Positions 35,327-46,898 of a DNA stretch of 64,000 nt are shown piece after piece. Location of the stretch: the NCBI GenBank assembly GCA_022432975.1, contig CM039510.1, positions 29,996,412-30,060,411 of the forward strand, in the 5' to 3' direction. This DNA is from Begonia masoniana. Its lineage: Eukaryota; Streptophyta; Magnoliopsida; Cucurbitales; Begoniaceae. The notes beneath the pieces were generated by a model. The model ran no database searches and was not told the origin of the DNA. It worked only from the letters and a program-made list of their open reading frames with translations. Within the stretch, counting starts at the first letter, position 1. The number at the start of each line of letters is the position of its first letter. A program made the position numbers and the translations under genes.

Positions 35327-36009
35327 GCTGCAGTTGGATGAGTACGGAGTCCGCCGGTGCAGGCTATTGTCGGGGCGCCTCGACCATGGTCTTCGGAGAA
35401 TGTGGGTTTAGTATTTTGGTAGTATTGTAAATGTCTGCTTAGGAATTGATGGTAATGTGTAGTTCTTTTTGGGTGGATGTCTTATGTGTGTAGTTCTTTT
35501 TGGGTGGATGTCTTATGTGTATTTGTTGTATATAGTCATAGTTAAGGGGGATGTGTCGTCCTGTACTGTGGACTTTCTTCACTTAGGAATGTTTGTATTT
35601 TAGTTTCCCTCTTTACTGCTATTTGGAGATTTCTCATGCTGTATGCTGGATAGTTGGTTAGGAGTATTCTGGATCTGTTTGGGGATTTATTTATTGCAGG
35701 TACCTAGCATTTTGGAGGCGCCATTTTCAGGTGTTATTTTGCCGAAATTTTCGGGAAGGACGCCGTGGTGCTTATAGGTTAGGATTAAAGGAAATTAGTG
35801 AGTCTAGGCAGCTAGGTATAACATAAGAGAACTTCGTGAGATTCAGTTTTTCTAAAATCCCGCTGTGTTAGTTTATTTTAGGTTTTGGGGTTTATGAAAA
35901 TTATGTTAAATTTAGTTTTAAACGTCGTTTTCATCGGGGTTAGTGTGAGCCAAGTAGCGCTCCGAGCCAGGGTGGCTTCGGGGGCGTTACATGAACTCTC
36001 TGAATGTAG

Positions 36010-36056
36010 GTACTGAACCCGAACGTGAGGACTTTGTGCCTCAATCTGATGAATAG
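36010..36056 (+). other. Acidic tail frame, GyC 3' LTR
   Basis: The frame resumes right after LaD and its TGAAC duplication and reads TEPEREDFVPQSDE and TAG (36054), as in the 5' LTR. The branch motif lies left of LaD, near 25390. Confidence 0.5.
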
Positions 36057-36604
36057 GTGGCTGGTGGCTCGAGCTCTCGGGGGTGGTTGTTGCAGTCAGA
36101 CACAATTTTCTGTCCCGAGGTTTAAGTCTTAGTTTTTAAAGTAAAGTTCACATTTGTAAACTCTTCTGGAAATTCTGTTGTGTTTGTCTTAAAACTCTGT
36201 TAAGGTTCTGTGTGTTGTTTTAAAAATTCTGTAGGAAATTCTGTTGGATATATATATAATGTATCAGTTTTGATGTCCAAGTTTTAATCTCCGTTGACAG
36301 TTGATAGTTGTCTCCTGAAATATTCTATACTAATGCCTTGAAATGTTTTGAAAACATTGTGGAACTGCTTGAGTTCTCCCTTTTCAGGTCATGCATGGAT
36401 GGTCTCGAATTTTAGAGCTATCCATGCAGTTTGTTTTCTTGAAATCTGTCATTTGTAATGAAGGTCTGAAACCTGCATGCCTTCTCTTGTGCTCGAGGAC
36501 CATGTTTTGATGTGGTTTGAGAATCTGAAACGTTTAAGTCTTCTGTCTTTATGCCCTCAGTCTGTATGCTTTCCTGTCAAAAGTTGTAAATTTTGCCTTT
36601 AAAA

Positions 36605-37260
36605 CTATGTCTTCCGATTAAATCTACCGGTAGGAATTTTGCCTGCATCTACCGCCAAACAGTGTTTCTGCCTTAGGTTTTCATCTTCCGATCTAAATCC
36701 GATCTAAATTGCTATCTGCATCTTCCGATGACGTCAAAACATCTTCCGGCTGACGTCATCACCTTCTACCGATTACGTTCACTACCTGCATCTGCCGATG
36801 ACATCATCACATCTTCCGATGATGTCATCACACATCCCGATTTCATCTTCCTGCCTTCATCTTCCGATGACGTCAGAACATCTTCCGACTGACGTCATAC
36901 GATGATTTCTGCCTATACCTTCCGCTCAGTTTTACTCGTCTTCAGTTTCTTTTCTTCTGCCGATTATGTCTAAATGCCTGCATCTACCGTCTGACGTCAT
37001 CTCCTCTTCCGATGACGTCATCCACTGTTTTCATCTCCTGCCGATTACGTCTAATGCCTACATCTTCCGGCGACGTCATCTATCTTCCGATGACGTCATC
37101 ACCTTCTGCCGATTTCGTTTACTATCTGTATCTGCCGATGACGTCTTCACATCTTCCGGCTGACGTCATTCAAGTCTTCCGCCCAGTTTTAAACTAAGTT
37201 TTCCGCCAGTTTTCTGCCTACAACTTCTGCCGGTATCCACGACTTCCGCTCAGTGTTAAA
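36605..37260 (+). repeat. CATCTTCCGATGACGTCA array, GyC 3' LTR
   Basis: It is nearly the same array as 20104-20760, with a few substitutions and a short duplication of CCGATCTAAAT near 36690. Confidence 0.88.
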
Positions 37261-37720
37261 TTACTCCTTCTGCCCCATTTTATTGTAATTCTTTCTGTTT
37301 TCCTGTTTTATCCTGTTTCTTCATTTCAGTCAACCATTTCTGTATCTGATCTTCCCTAGCTAATTCTGTCACTGACTCTTGTAACTTAGTTCTAAATTAG
37401 CTCCTGTACTATCTTTCTGTGATTCTGAAATTTGTTACTCACTGTAGTTTTGCCCTCTCTGTAAATTATATGTCTAGGGTTTGCATTGACGGTGCATGTC
37501 TTCTGTCATTCGATTCTGCTTTCTGTTAAAGTTTTAAAAGTTCAGACAGCTTTTCATAAGTTGTCCATGCATTTGGTAACAGTTTTTCTGCCTCTGCGTT
37601 TTCTGTAACTCTGTCTATTCTGTTCCACGAAAAAAAAAAAAAAGTAGTAGTCCCGTTTTCTGTTAAAGGTCCCGAGTGATGGCCTTCGACCCTGATCGGG
37701 TTTTGGGCTGTCACATAAGA

Positions 37721-39401
37721 TCCGTTAAATGAAGAACAATTAATTTTATCATAATGATGGTCATATATGTATGATCTTAATTCATTGTATTTAGTAGACT
37801 CCTATTTCATTTTAATTTATTCTTTGATTTACTCGATATAGTTTTGTATGAGTTGCATTACATAAACCTTGTATCTTGGGAATAAATTAAATGAGTAGCT
37901 GAGAATGCTAATATTGATACAATGAAATCCATAATACAATATTCCCTTGTTTGTTAGTTCAGGGATTGAATAATTAGCGCGTAAATTCATAAATGTTATG
38001 AATTAATTATTCAATCAAGAACTAATAGTAGTCAAGGATAAAGATGTAATATGAGAGGTTAACGGATTTTATACCTAGCTCTATTACGAATCTTAATAGA
38101 GGATTAATACATATGTAATGACTATATCAATGGACATTACTTTGAGTAAATATACTTTATAGTTCTAAGAGTGCAACTCTAGGTATTTAGTAGAATTACT
38201 CTAGCGTTAATAATTGTGTTATTTAATATAAAGAGTTTTATTAATTATCAAATATTATTGGAGCTTAGAGCTATAGGTCCATCGGTCCCTCTGTCATCTT
38301 ATATCACTATTTAATTTCCATGTTATAAGAATAAAAATATATAAATGAATAATCAGATTAATCATTTATAAACACTCAAATGAATATATTGTTATTCAAA
38401 ATATATAAATAGTTTTTATATTTTGAATTCAAAATAAAATATCTCTTTAGATGAGATATTTTTAAGGGGTTTGAATTAGATTTGAAGAATCTCATCAAAT
38501 TAGATTTGATCTTCAAACAAATTTAAAGTGGTTATGTAACAAACTATCAAATTAGATTTTTGAAATTTGAATAAAAGTAGATCTGGAAAATCTGATCAAA
38601 TTAGATTTGATCTACAGTTGACTTATAGTTTGTTTACTATTTAAAAGTAGATTTGAAAAATCTCATAAGATGAGATTATTTTGAAAGTAGTTTTCATAAA
38701 TATATTCTAAATACTGTTTTTAGATTATATGATTAATCGATTTACTAGATAAATCAACTGCTAATCAAATTAGATTTGATTAGATAAGATTTATTTTTTA
38801 AAAATTAGTTTTTATTAAAATAAATCTAAAAAAATTAATTTTAAAACAGATCTATAAAATTGTCAAATGTGATTTGACAGATAACAACAGACGATGAACT
38901 GAAAAACAAATCCCTAGAGAAAAAGGTGTGACCTTTCCGTATTCAGTTTTAAAAAAACGTTTTCTAAGATTGAAGAGAGACGTCTCATGTGTTGAGAACA
39001 CGTCTCTCCACATATATAAGAGTGTGTTATTCTTGTAAGAGAGACGCCTACACATCAAGAAATTTAAGTGTAAAGATCTTCAGAGAAGACTCGACGGTTT
39101 CAAAGTCTTCGGAAAAAAACACCTGATCTTGATTTAAAGCTGTTAAGATCAGACGGAAGTACCTGAGTAAAAGCGTTGCTCCAAGAGGTATCTTCTTTTA
39201 TTATTTCACAATCTAAATCTAATAATTTTTCACAATGTAAATTTGTTTACATTTTGAAAAATTACATATTTCTCAAAAATAATTTCTTTTAGACTAACGA
39301 TCCAGCTAATAGTTTTTTGATGATTTTAAAATAGTTTTAAAGTCACTATTATTATGAATAATAGTGAATTTCGCCATGCGTAGGAACCTCGAAAACCAAC
39401 A
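37721..39401 (+). repeat. Cop 5' LTR, second piece
   Basis: It resumes at TCCGTTAAATGAAG after GyC, aligns with 51588-52146 of the 3' LTR, and ends ACCAACA directly before the primer site. The whole LTR is about 2.06 kb. Confidence 0.9.
38494..38780. repeat. Three copies of ATCAAATTAGATTTGAT in Cop LTR
   Basis: A perfect 7-bp inverted repeat around TAG occurs at 38494-38510, 38595-38611 and 38764-38780. Confidence 0.85.
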
Positions 39402-39403
39402 AA

Positions 39404-39415
39404 TGGTATCAGAGA
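39404..39415 (+). other. Cop primer-binding site
   Basis: TGGTATCAGAGA lies 3 bases after the LTR end ACCAACA and matches initiator tRNA-Met. Confidence 0.9.
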
Positions 39416-39978
39416 CATTGTTTTATTAGTCTAAAAATATTTTTTATGATACAATTTAATGTAAATTGTGATATGTGTTAGAATTAGATTTTATGTATTA
39501 TATATATTTATGAATATATATTTTGGATGTATGTTTTGCATGACATAAAATAGTGATCGAAATTAAGTCGGTTGTTTGGGTTAGGATTTTTTTTAAAAAA
39601 ATTATGCATTTTTATCATATTTGTAATATTGCGATGGAGATCTGAGACTTCAAGGTCATGGATGGAGTTTTCGTCAAAGATTTGATCTATTGATGAAAAC
39701 AGATAATGTTGCCCAATCGGATATGAATTCACAAATTTGATTTGTGAATTTTTGAAGCTGATCTTTTAGATGAGGCGGTTACGAAGACGACGAAGATTTA
39801 GAATCTTAGTTTTATATTTATTTTAATTTTGGGGTTGTAATTTTAGAAATACCCAAAGATCAACCCGGTCACTATTTCATTTATTTTTATGTTGATATAA
39901 TTTGTTATATTGTCATGCGTTCACATGTCATATAGATTATGCATGTATAGGTTTATTTTAAATTTCTCATATGTCATA

Positions 39979-40184
39979 CATTTAAACATATATTAAATTG
40001 CATATTGATTTAATAAAGAGTTTATTAAATAAATTAGTTTTAATTTGATTAAAACTAATATTAATTCATTTTATTGAATGTCATTTAAACATATATTAAA
40101 TTGCATATTGATTTAATAAAGAGTTTATTAAATAAATTAGTTTTAATTTGATTAAAACTAATATTAATTCATTTTATTGAATGA
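39979..40184 (+). repeat. 103-bp tandem duplication in Cop leader
   Basis: 39979-40081 is repeated exactly, as far as I can see, at 40082-40184, in AT-rich untranslated leader. Confidence 0.92.
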
Positions 40185-40660
40185 TGTGAGAATGAAAAAT
40201 AAAATAATTTTTAATTTGTTAAAAATTTATTTTATTCAAATAATTTGATTATTTGAAATTATTAATTTTATAATATGATTATAAGATTAATAATTAAGTA
40301 TTGATAAATTAATATGATTAATTTATTGATATCAGAGAATATTTGATATTCAATAATCACTAATTCAAAATAATGAGTGGGAGCGGGAAGTTAGGCGTAA
40401 CATCCCATGGTCTCCACTGTTGGCACAACACCGTGAGATCTAAGTGGGGCTCCGAGATATTTTGAAAATATGAGATATTTTGAGTAAATTTATTAATTGA
40501 TAATATTTCTACCCTAAGGTGATTTATTATGTTATTGAGGCTATAATAGCATTTAAATATTTTTGTGATTAACATGTTCATGCATCATACTAGCATGCCA
40601 TAACATTTTGAATTTTATAGCATAAAATTGATTATAATTTTATTTATTTATTATTGCATC

Positions 40661-41173
40661 ATGTCTCAATTAATGATAAATTTGCTTGCGACTGAAAAGC
40701 TTGACGGCGACAATTTTGTTAAGTGGAAAAAGAATTTGAATATCATTCTCGTGCATGACAACTTGAAATTTGTATTGATGGATGAATGTCCTCCGACTCC
40801 TGAGAGTAATGCTCAACGGGCTCTAAAAGAAGCTTATGATACATGGATCAAAGCAAATATCAAAGCCCGTTGTTATTTGTATGCAACCATGTCTGATGTT
40901 CTCAGTGCAAAATTTGAGAACTGTGAGACTGCCTATGAGATAATGGAGTCTCTTCAAGGTATGTTTGGCAGACCGTCCGACCAAGGCCGACATGAAGCAA
41001 TAAAGAGAGTTATGAACTCTACGATGAAAGCAGGAGTCCCCGTACGTCAACATGTTCTGATGATGATCAGTACTATTCATGAAGCCGAAATTAATGGAGC
41101 TCATATTGATGAGACAACACAAGTGGGCATGATTTTAGAAAGCCTAAGCCCACAATTCCTCTAGTTCAAAAGT
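40661..41173 (+). pseudogene. gag: Cop gag, N-terminal part
   Basis: The start ATG (40661) gives MSQLMINLLATEKLDGDNFV, a typical copia Gag opening; the ATG 33 bases upstream adds only a hydrophobic stretch. The rest is the copia Gag fold (UBN2-type), with LYATMSDVLSAKFE, AYEIMESLQGMFG and LESLSPQFL. A TAG (41162) follows, then LtF-1 interrupts it. The frame resumes at 47925 with K-S-N-Y-F-M-N, which confirms the insertion point and the duplication AAAGT/AAAGC. Confidence 0.92.
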
Positions 41174-41394
41174 TGTAACGCCCCGAATTATATAGACCTA
41201 GTTCGTTACTCATAATACATAACCATACTATAACATTCTGAGAAAAACTTAAAATTTCACTTGACGGTCAAATTTTGATCCTTAAACGTAAAAACTTGCA
41301 GCGAAAAAACTTTTGTATAAAACAAAATTTATTAATTTAATTAAAATATTAAAGACAATTGGTTGAAAGAAAACAAAAATAAAATAGAACACGT

Positions 41395-41835
41395 CCACCG
41401 CTGAACAGTTCCAGCAATAGAAACAAATGGCATCCACCGCTAAACAGTGTCAATCGCGCGACATGTCAACTACCCATGCATCCACCGGTCACGTCAGTCG
41501 ACGACGCGTCGATTACACATGTCCACCGGTCACAAAATGACAAAAATCTAATACTCACACCAACGCTCACATCCACCGGTCACAAACAACAAAATTTTAA
41601 TACTCACTCCTACGCTCACATCCACCGGTGGCAAAATGACAAAAATCTCAACATCCACCGATAGACAGACACTCAACATCCACCGGTGGATTACATCCAC
41701 CAATAGACAGACACTCAACATCCACCGGTGGACTACATCCACCGATAGACAGATACTCAACATCCACCGGTGCACTACATCCAATAGTAGAAAGACACTC
41801 AACATCCACCGATAGACAAAACACTCAACATAACA
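41395..41835. repeat. CATCCACCGGTG palindrome array, LtF-1
   Basis: Units contain CCACCGGTGG or CATCCACCGATAGACAGACA, spaced about 30-60 bp apart. Confidence 0.85.
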
Positions 41836-42156
41836 GCAAAACAACCATTTTCACTCTATACAAAGAAAACTCTGACCACTAAAGAACTAGTGCATTTTAC
41901 TGAAATCCTTCAAAACAACATAATCCACAATTTTCAAAAAAATCCAGAATAGTAGACTACGACTAAAACCAAATCGTGTTTTCACATCAGAAAAATACCA
42001 GACCATACTTGTAAAGGAAACATTAAACTGCTACTACCAATATTTTCATCATGCTTAAACTGAACCATTGTCAACTAACTTTCACACCTACTGACATTAG
42101 TTAAACCATCTCATCAGTTCACCAGGTCGAGACATGAATGTGCTCCCACAACCAGC

Positions 42157-42210
42157 CTATTCCTCAACATGCTCAGAGAACACACCTGTAGAAACCTCAG
42201 CACCTACATC
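42157..42210 (-). other. Acceptor and acidic tail frame, LtF-1
   Basis: On the minus strand GATGTAG is followed, from 42203 down, by AEVSTGVFSEHVEE and TAG (42157-42159). Confidence 0.45.
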
Positions 42211-43096
42211 ACAAAACTCATCTATTAGCCTAATGCTAAGTAAGATAATGAAATGAAATGCTGAAACACAAATCCTAGACATGCAGTTTCTACTTTCACA
42301 TCTCAGTTGCATATGCATTTGTTTTTGCTCTGATCCCCTTGTGAAATTGGGAGTTGGATCACTCCTCCCAAAGTCATACATCCTCTCTCTTGATTAAGGG
42401 GTGAATTAGTTCCCTTAATAACTGATCTGTTTCAATCTGTTCTGTAACGCCCGACATTTCGGCCAGGTGATTTTCTGACCATTCTCATTGTTACCCTTTA
42501 TTTAACCTTTATGATTAAATTTAATGTTGAGGCAAATTCATTACAAGTTGAGTAAAACTAGGTTGAGTGGCAATTTTGTAATAAAGACTGAAGGATTAGG
42601 TATAAATAGAAAATGGAAACCTTAAATCTCATTTAAACCTCACTGCAGCCGACATTTCCTCTCGGCGACTCCCTTCTTCTCTGGAACTTTCTTCCTCCCC
42701 AGCAACTGGTTTTTCAGCCTCTACTCCGGTAACCCGCATTCTAGGTAAGATTTTGACAATGTAGATGCCGGGTAGTCATTTAGAACTCTGTTTTCAGTTG
42801 AACTTGTACTTTCGAGTTCTTCAATGGCTAAGTCAGTTGGTTATCGTTCCTTACCTTCATTTGGTAATGCCACCTTTAAATCGATTCTGGACCTTTTATA
42901 TAACCGACCCCGTTTAATCGATAGCTATATCTAGCTGTTTCGGTTTTGGATTTCAGACTGCACAGAGAACCTTAGCTGCTAGATTCTAGGATGACTTTCG
43001 ATTAGAACTTTTAGGACTTGATTTTAACTACTATAATGTGGAATGTTTTAGGTGAAGAAGTTGAAGAGAAAGTGATTCAAGTTGCTAAGGATCCAG

Positions 43097-43137
43097 GTAA
43101 GTGAATGTACTAAGTTTCCGGCCAATAGGGCCCTACA
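43097..43137 (+). other. Splice-donor/hairpin module, GyA solo LTR 2
   Basis: CCAG/GTAAGT (from 43097) is followed by GGCC-aata-GGGCC and CTAC. Confidence 0.6.
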
Positions 43138-43678
43138 TCAAAGGACTATGTTAGATTTAGTGAACGTTGTCTTCTATATGTTTGATGAAATGTCGATGGA
43201 TATGGTTATGTTATTCTGATGTTCTCCCCTGTCTTAGTTCGATGATTAAGTGCATTTATGTTATGCATCATGTTTTACTTCTCAAGCATATGAAAATGTT
43301 TTGAAATATGTTTTCTCATGAATAAAATAAGAAGATAAAACTTATGCAACGTGGTTAAGTGAGGGTTGGGGGTGGTTCGGCGTATGTCACAGTCCGCAGT
43401 AGGACATATGAATACGACCCGCAGTAGGGACCATGATCAAACTCACTGTCGAACCCCCTTTACCGGCACAAATCCTCCCTTAAACCACATAATGTAATGA
43501 AGAATATGAATGATGAAAGGAATGATGAATATGAGCATGTCTACGAATGATGATTATGAACAATGAATACGAGATACGATTATGAATGATGATTAAGAAC
43601 AAGTACGTGAAAAGAAAAGACTTATGAGCATGTTTTTCTCCAAGTTATGCATTCATGAACTCATAATAGTTTGCATTC

Positions 43679-43766
43679 CTTACTAAGCCTTAGGCTTACA
43701 GTTACACCTTACGATGTAGGTGAAGAAATATCAGGTGAGGAATACAAAGTTGAGGATGAAGTTTAA
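43679..43766 (+). other. Branch motif, acceptor and acidic tail frame, GyA solo LTR 2
   Basis: CTTACTAAG precedes GATGTAG (AG 43718-43719). The frame reads EEISGEEYKVEDEV and TAA (43764). Confidence 0.5.
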
Positions 43767-44044
43767 GCTGGTTGCTGGAAGGTGCTCAGGGTGGAAAGTC
43801 TGTGGCTGGATGGCGATTATGACCCTCTGGTTTTACTCTTAAGGTTTTAATGATAACTATGAACATAAAAGTTTAAGTAGGATGATGTTACTTATGATTA
43901 TGGAGCTTGAACTTGTCTAGCTTGAATACTGATTATGAGTATATTATAAGAATATAGAATGAGTGATTTTAACTAAGTCTTCCGCTGTATGAGTTTTAAT
44001 GAATCTGTGGTTTATTCTGTTGGTGTCCCGGTATTAAGTTTGAA

Positions 44045-44770
44045 GTTATGATGTTTGTGCTGCCGGTAGACGAAATGTATTTGTCTATCGGAAGGTGTGA
44101 GTGTTATTATGGAGTTTAGAAATCGGTAGATGAAGTTTGCTTGTCTACCGGAAGAAGAAGATGTTAGGTTAATGTTTAGTAGTCGGTAGATGAAAGTACT
44201 TGTCTATCGGCAGGAGATGTGTTATTTTGAAGTGTAGAAATCGACAGGAGGATTGTGATGGGAGTCGGGTAAGTCTGTCTTCCGGAGGACGTCATCGGAA
44301 GAGGAAAAGTATTTGTCTTCCGGCTGACGTCATCAGCAGACGATATGCCTAGAGATCGGCATGTGTAGTAGGTCAAGATACCAGAAGATGGAAATGTCAT
44401 TCCGCCTTACCAGAAGATGTAGTGCCACGTCATCGGCAGATGATGTGAGTTAATCTACCAGAAGATGTAGTGCCACGTCATCGGCAGATGATGTGAGTTA
44501 ATCTATCGGAAGATGTAGTATAAATGCCATCGGCAGATGTTGTGTGTTGCCATCGGCAGATGGAGTGCCTTGTCATCGGTAGATAAGTCAGTCTTTTGTC
44601 GTTGTAATTGAGTGATGATTTAATTGGTCACGCGTGATGCACGTGACCATCGGCAGATGCAAATATGTGTGCCTGCCGATAGATGTCTAATGAATCATGT
44701 GAGATGCACGTGCAGGCCGGTAGAACAACTGGATGTTTGTCGTTTAGCGACCGGCAGGAGTGAAAGTTAA
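44045..44770 (+). repeat. CGGNAGATG/TGACGTCAT array, GyA solo LTR 2
   Basis: Units include TCTACCGGAAG, CGGCAGATGATGTGAG and TTCCGGCTGACGTCATCAGCAGA. A 48-bp segment is repeated at about 44406-44505. Its composition differs from both other GyA arrays. Confidence 0.85.
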
Positions 44771-45031
44771 ATGTGGTTGTTCAGCGAACTTAAGTTAAAT
44801 TAGAATGAGATTTGATATATAAAAAAAAATATATATATATACCGATTACAGAGGTATAAAAGTACGGATAAGTTTAAAGGAAAGTCATGACACGTGATGA
44901 TCCTCCTCGGGTCGTTACAGGTTCAATCCTCACCATGCCATCATACATTTAAATTCATTTTGGTATACTTTTAAAACATGATACATGAGAAACTGAAAAC
45001 ATACATAACATGCATAAACCTACTATTTTGT

Positions 45032-45070
45032 GATGTAGGCGCGAAGGCACACACATACTCTACTTACTTG
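45032..45070 (-). other. Decayed splice-donor/hairpin module, LtF-1
   Basis: On the minus strand GCCAAG/TAAGTAG has lost a donor G, and the following hairpin is GCCTTCGCGCC, also altered. Confidence 0.45.
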
Positions 45071-45399
45071 GCTTCCTGGAAATGCTCGGTTTCGAACTAC
45101 TTCAGAAGTTTTACTGTAACACCCCGAGCCTTCTGAGCCCGGTTTGTTACACAAAACTTGCGCATGACTCGGAAACTCCGGTTCAAATTTGAAATTTTGC
45201 TCGAAGGTCGTAATTTGATATTTTCTAAAACCTCAACATTTAAGAACTTGCAGCGGAAATCATTTGAGTAAAAATAGAGTTAAATAAAACTGTTGAACAA
45301 TGCTCGAATAATCAGTTGGAAAATTAAGGAATAATCGGCCAAAAAGGAATAATAGTTTAAATCGCAAAAAGAAGATACTTCTTAAGATTCAAAAGTCAA

Positions 45400-46080
45400 A
45401 CGCATCGCCCGCTGAACAAGGTCAACAAAAAAAAGGGCTGAAGCAGAAAATGGAAGACATCATCCGGTGGCAAAACGACAAAGTATTCTCTACATCATCC
45501 GGTGGATTCACACACGACATCCACCGGTCACTAAACGACAAAAGGCTCTCTACATCATCCGGTGGATTCACACACGACATCCACCGGTCACTAAACGACA
45601 AAAGGCTCTCTACATCATCCAGTGGATTTACACAAGACATCCACCGATGACTAAACAACAAAATGCACTCTACATCTTCCGATGACGTCAGCCAGATGAC
45701 TTCCTTCATCCGATCGACTTTGTTCTACATCCACCGGTGACTATACGACAAAATACACTCTACATCTTCCGATGACGTCAGCACGCATCTGCCGATGAGT
45801 TTACTGAGACATCATCCGATAGACTTAAACCTACACCTTCCGATTGAGTAAACTGCTTACACCGATCACTAATCGACAACTCTCTACTTATATCTTCCGA
45901 TAGGCACATGACTATAACCCGACATCCACCGATAGACTTCATCTACCGATAGTGAGCAAAACAACATCTTCCGATAAAGCAAGCTATATATACCGATCAC
46001 TAAACGACAAATTTTGTTCTATATCATCCGATGGCTATCACTGAAGACATCTTCCGATAGACAACAAAGCAACAACTCAA
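45400..46080. repeat. CATCCGGTGGAT/ATCCACCGG array, LtF-2
   Basis: Three units of about 60 bp (45460-45650) pair CATCCGGTGGAT with ATCCACCGGT, followed by mixed TCTTCCGATGACGTCAG and CATCTTCCGATAG units. Confidence 0.87.
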
Positions 46081-46362
46081 CCTACGGAAAAGAACTTACT
46101 CACTTCACTGAAACCATTCAAAAACATTTCAAACCATTACATTACTAAAATCCAGTGAGTATCAACATTAAATCCCAACAGAATTCTATTAATAGGAAAA
46201 ATCTCGAAATCGTATTCAGAATATTGAAAACCACTACTGTCATGAAAACTCAACACACTAAAATCGAATTATTGTCAACTGAACCTTGACACCAACTAAC
46301 ATCAGTTAATCCGCCTCATCAGTATACCAGTTCGAGACAGAGAAGTGCTCCTCCAACCCCAT

Positions 46363-46420
46363 CTATTCGTCAGTAAACTCAGGGAATTCACCTGCAGTAT
46401 CCTCAACACCTACATCACAA
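46363..46420 (-). other. Acceptor and acidic tail frame, LtF-2
   Basis: On the minus strand GATGTAG is followed, from 46409 down, by VEDTAGEFPEFTDE and TAG (46363-46365). Confidence 0.5.
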
Positions 46421-46862
46421 AACTCATCTATTAGCTTAACGCTAAGTAAGTAAAGCAGTAATGAAATGAATTACTGAAACATAAATTCCTAAACATGCAA
46501 TTTCTACTTTCTCATCTCAGTTGCATACACATACGTTCATAAACTGATCTGATTCCTTGGTTCCCTTGGGAGTGGGATCAATTCTCCCAATGTCATACAT
46601 CCTCTACTCGATTAAGGGGCGGATGAATTCCCTTAATAGCTGATCTGATCCCTTGGTTCCCTTGGGAGTGGGATCAATTCTCCTAATGTCATACATCCTC
46701 TACTCGATTAAGGGGCGGATTAGTTCCCTTAATAGTTTGTCTGTCACATTCAGTTCATACCTTACCATTTTTACATGGAAATTCATTTTCGTAATCTTTC
46801 AAAAACATGATGCATGACATACGAAAATCATTCACAAGATGCATAACCCTACTGTTTTGTGA

Positions 46863-46898
46863 TGTAGGCCCGAAGGCACATGCATACTTTACTTACCT
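46863..46898 (-). other. Splice-donor/hairpin module, LtF-2
   Basis: On the minus strand GCCAG/GTAAGT (intron from 46896) is followed by GCC-TTCG-GGC and CTAC. The intron-like span 46410-46896 is 487 bp. Confidence 0.6.

Larger units (their letters stand above)
25418..35991 (+). mobile_element. LaD: non-coding LTR element (LARD-like)
   Basis: LTRs at 25418-27900 and 33493-35991 flank about 5.6 kb, of which some 2.5 kb are nested insertion and gap. The target duplication TGAAC is exact (25413-25417 and 35992-35996). The primer site and polypurine tract are normal. No gag or pol motif could be recognised in the internal region on either strand. It would depend on another element's proteins. 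Confidence 0.9.
33493..35991 (+). repeat. LaD 3' LTR
   Basis: This 2499-bp LTR differs from the 5' LTR by scattered substitutions and one insertion near 33762-33775 that forms a hairpin. Confidence 0.94.
14920..37715 (+). mobile_element. GyC: non-autonomous gypsy with very large LTRs
   Basis: Both LTRs run from TGTAACACCCG(G)AAAAC to GGGCTGTCACA (14920-21202, and 23324-37715 including nested elements). The target duplication TAAGA is exact on both sides. Between the LTRs lie only about 1.6 kb: a primer site, a broken gag and a polypurine tract. No pol is visible, so movement would need another element's enzymes. GyA solo, Cassandra solo and LaD are inserted in it. Confidence 0.92.
23324..37715 (+). 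repeat. GyC 3' LTR, interrupted by LaD
   Basis: It runs from TGTAACACCCGG to GGGCTGTCACA. About 3.8 kb remain without LaD (25418-35991). It is closely similar to the 5' LTR, including its palindrome array. Confidence 0.9.
42443..44919 (+). mobile_element. GyA-type solo LTR 2, inside LtF-1
   Basis: This 2477-bp LTR runs from TGTAACGCCCGACATTTC to GGGTCGTTACA. The flanks TGTTC (42438-42442) and GGTTC (44920-44924) agree at four of five bases. It has a TATAAATAG box at 42601. Confidence 0.9.

Noticed and set aside
46500..46740. Riboswitch or bacterial terminator-like hairpins
   Set aside because: Repeated phrases such as CCCTTGGGAGTGGGATCAAT are tandem repeats inside a plant LTR; bacterial regulatory classes do not apply.
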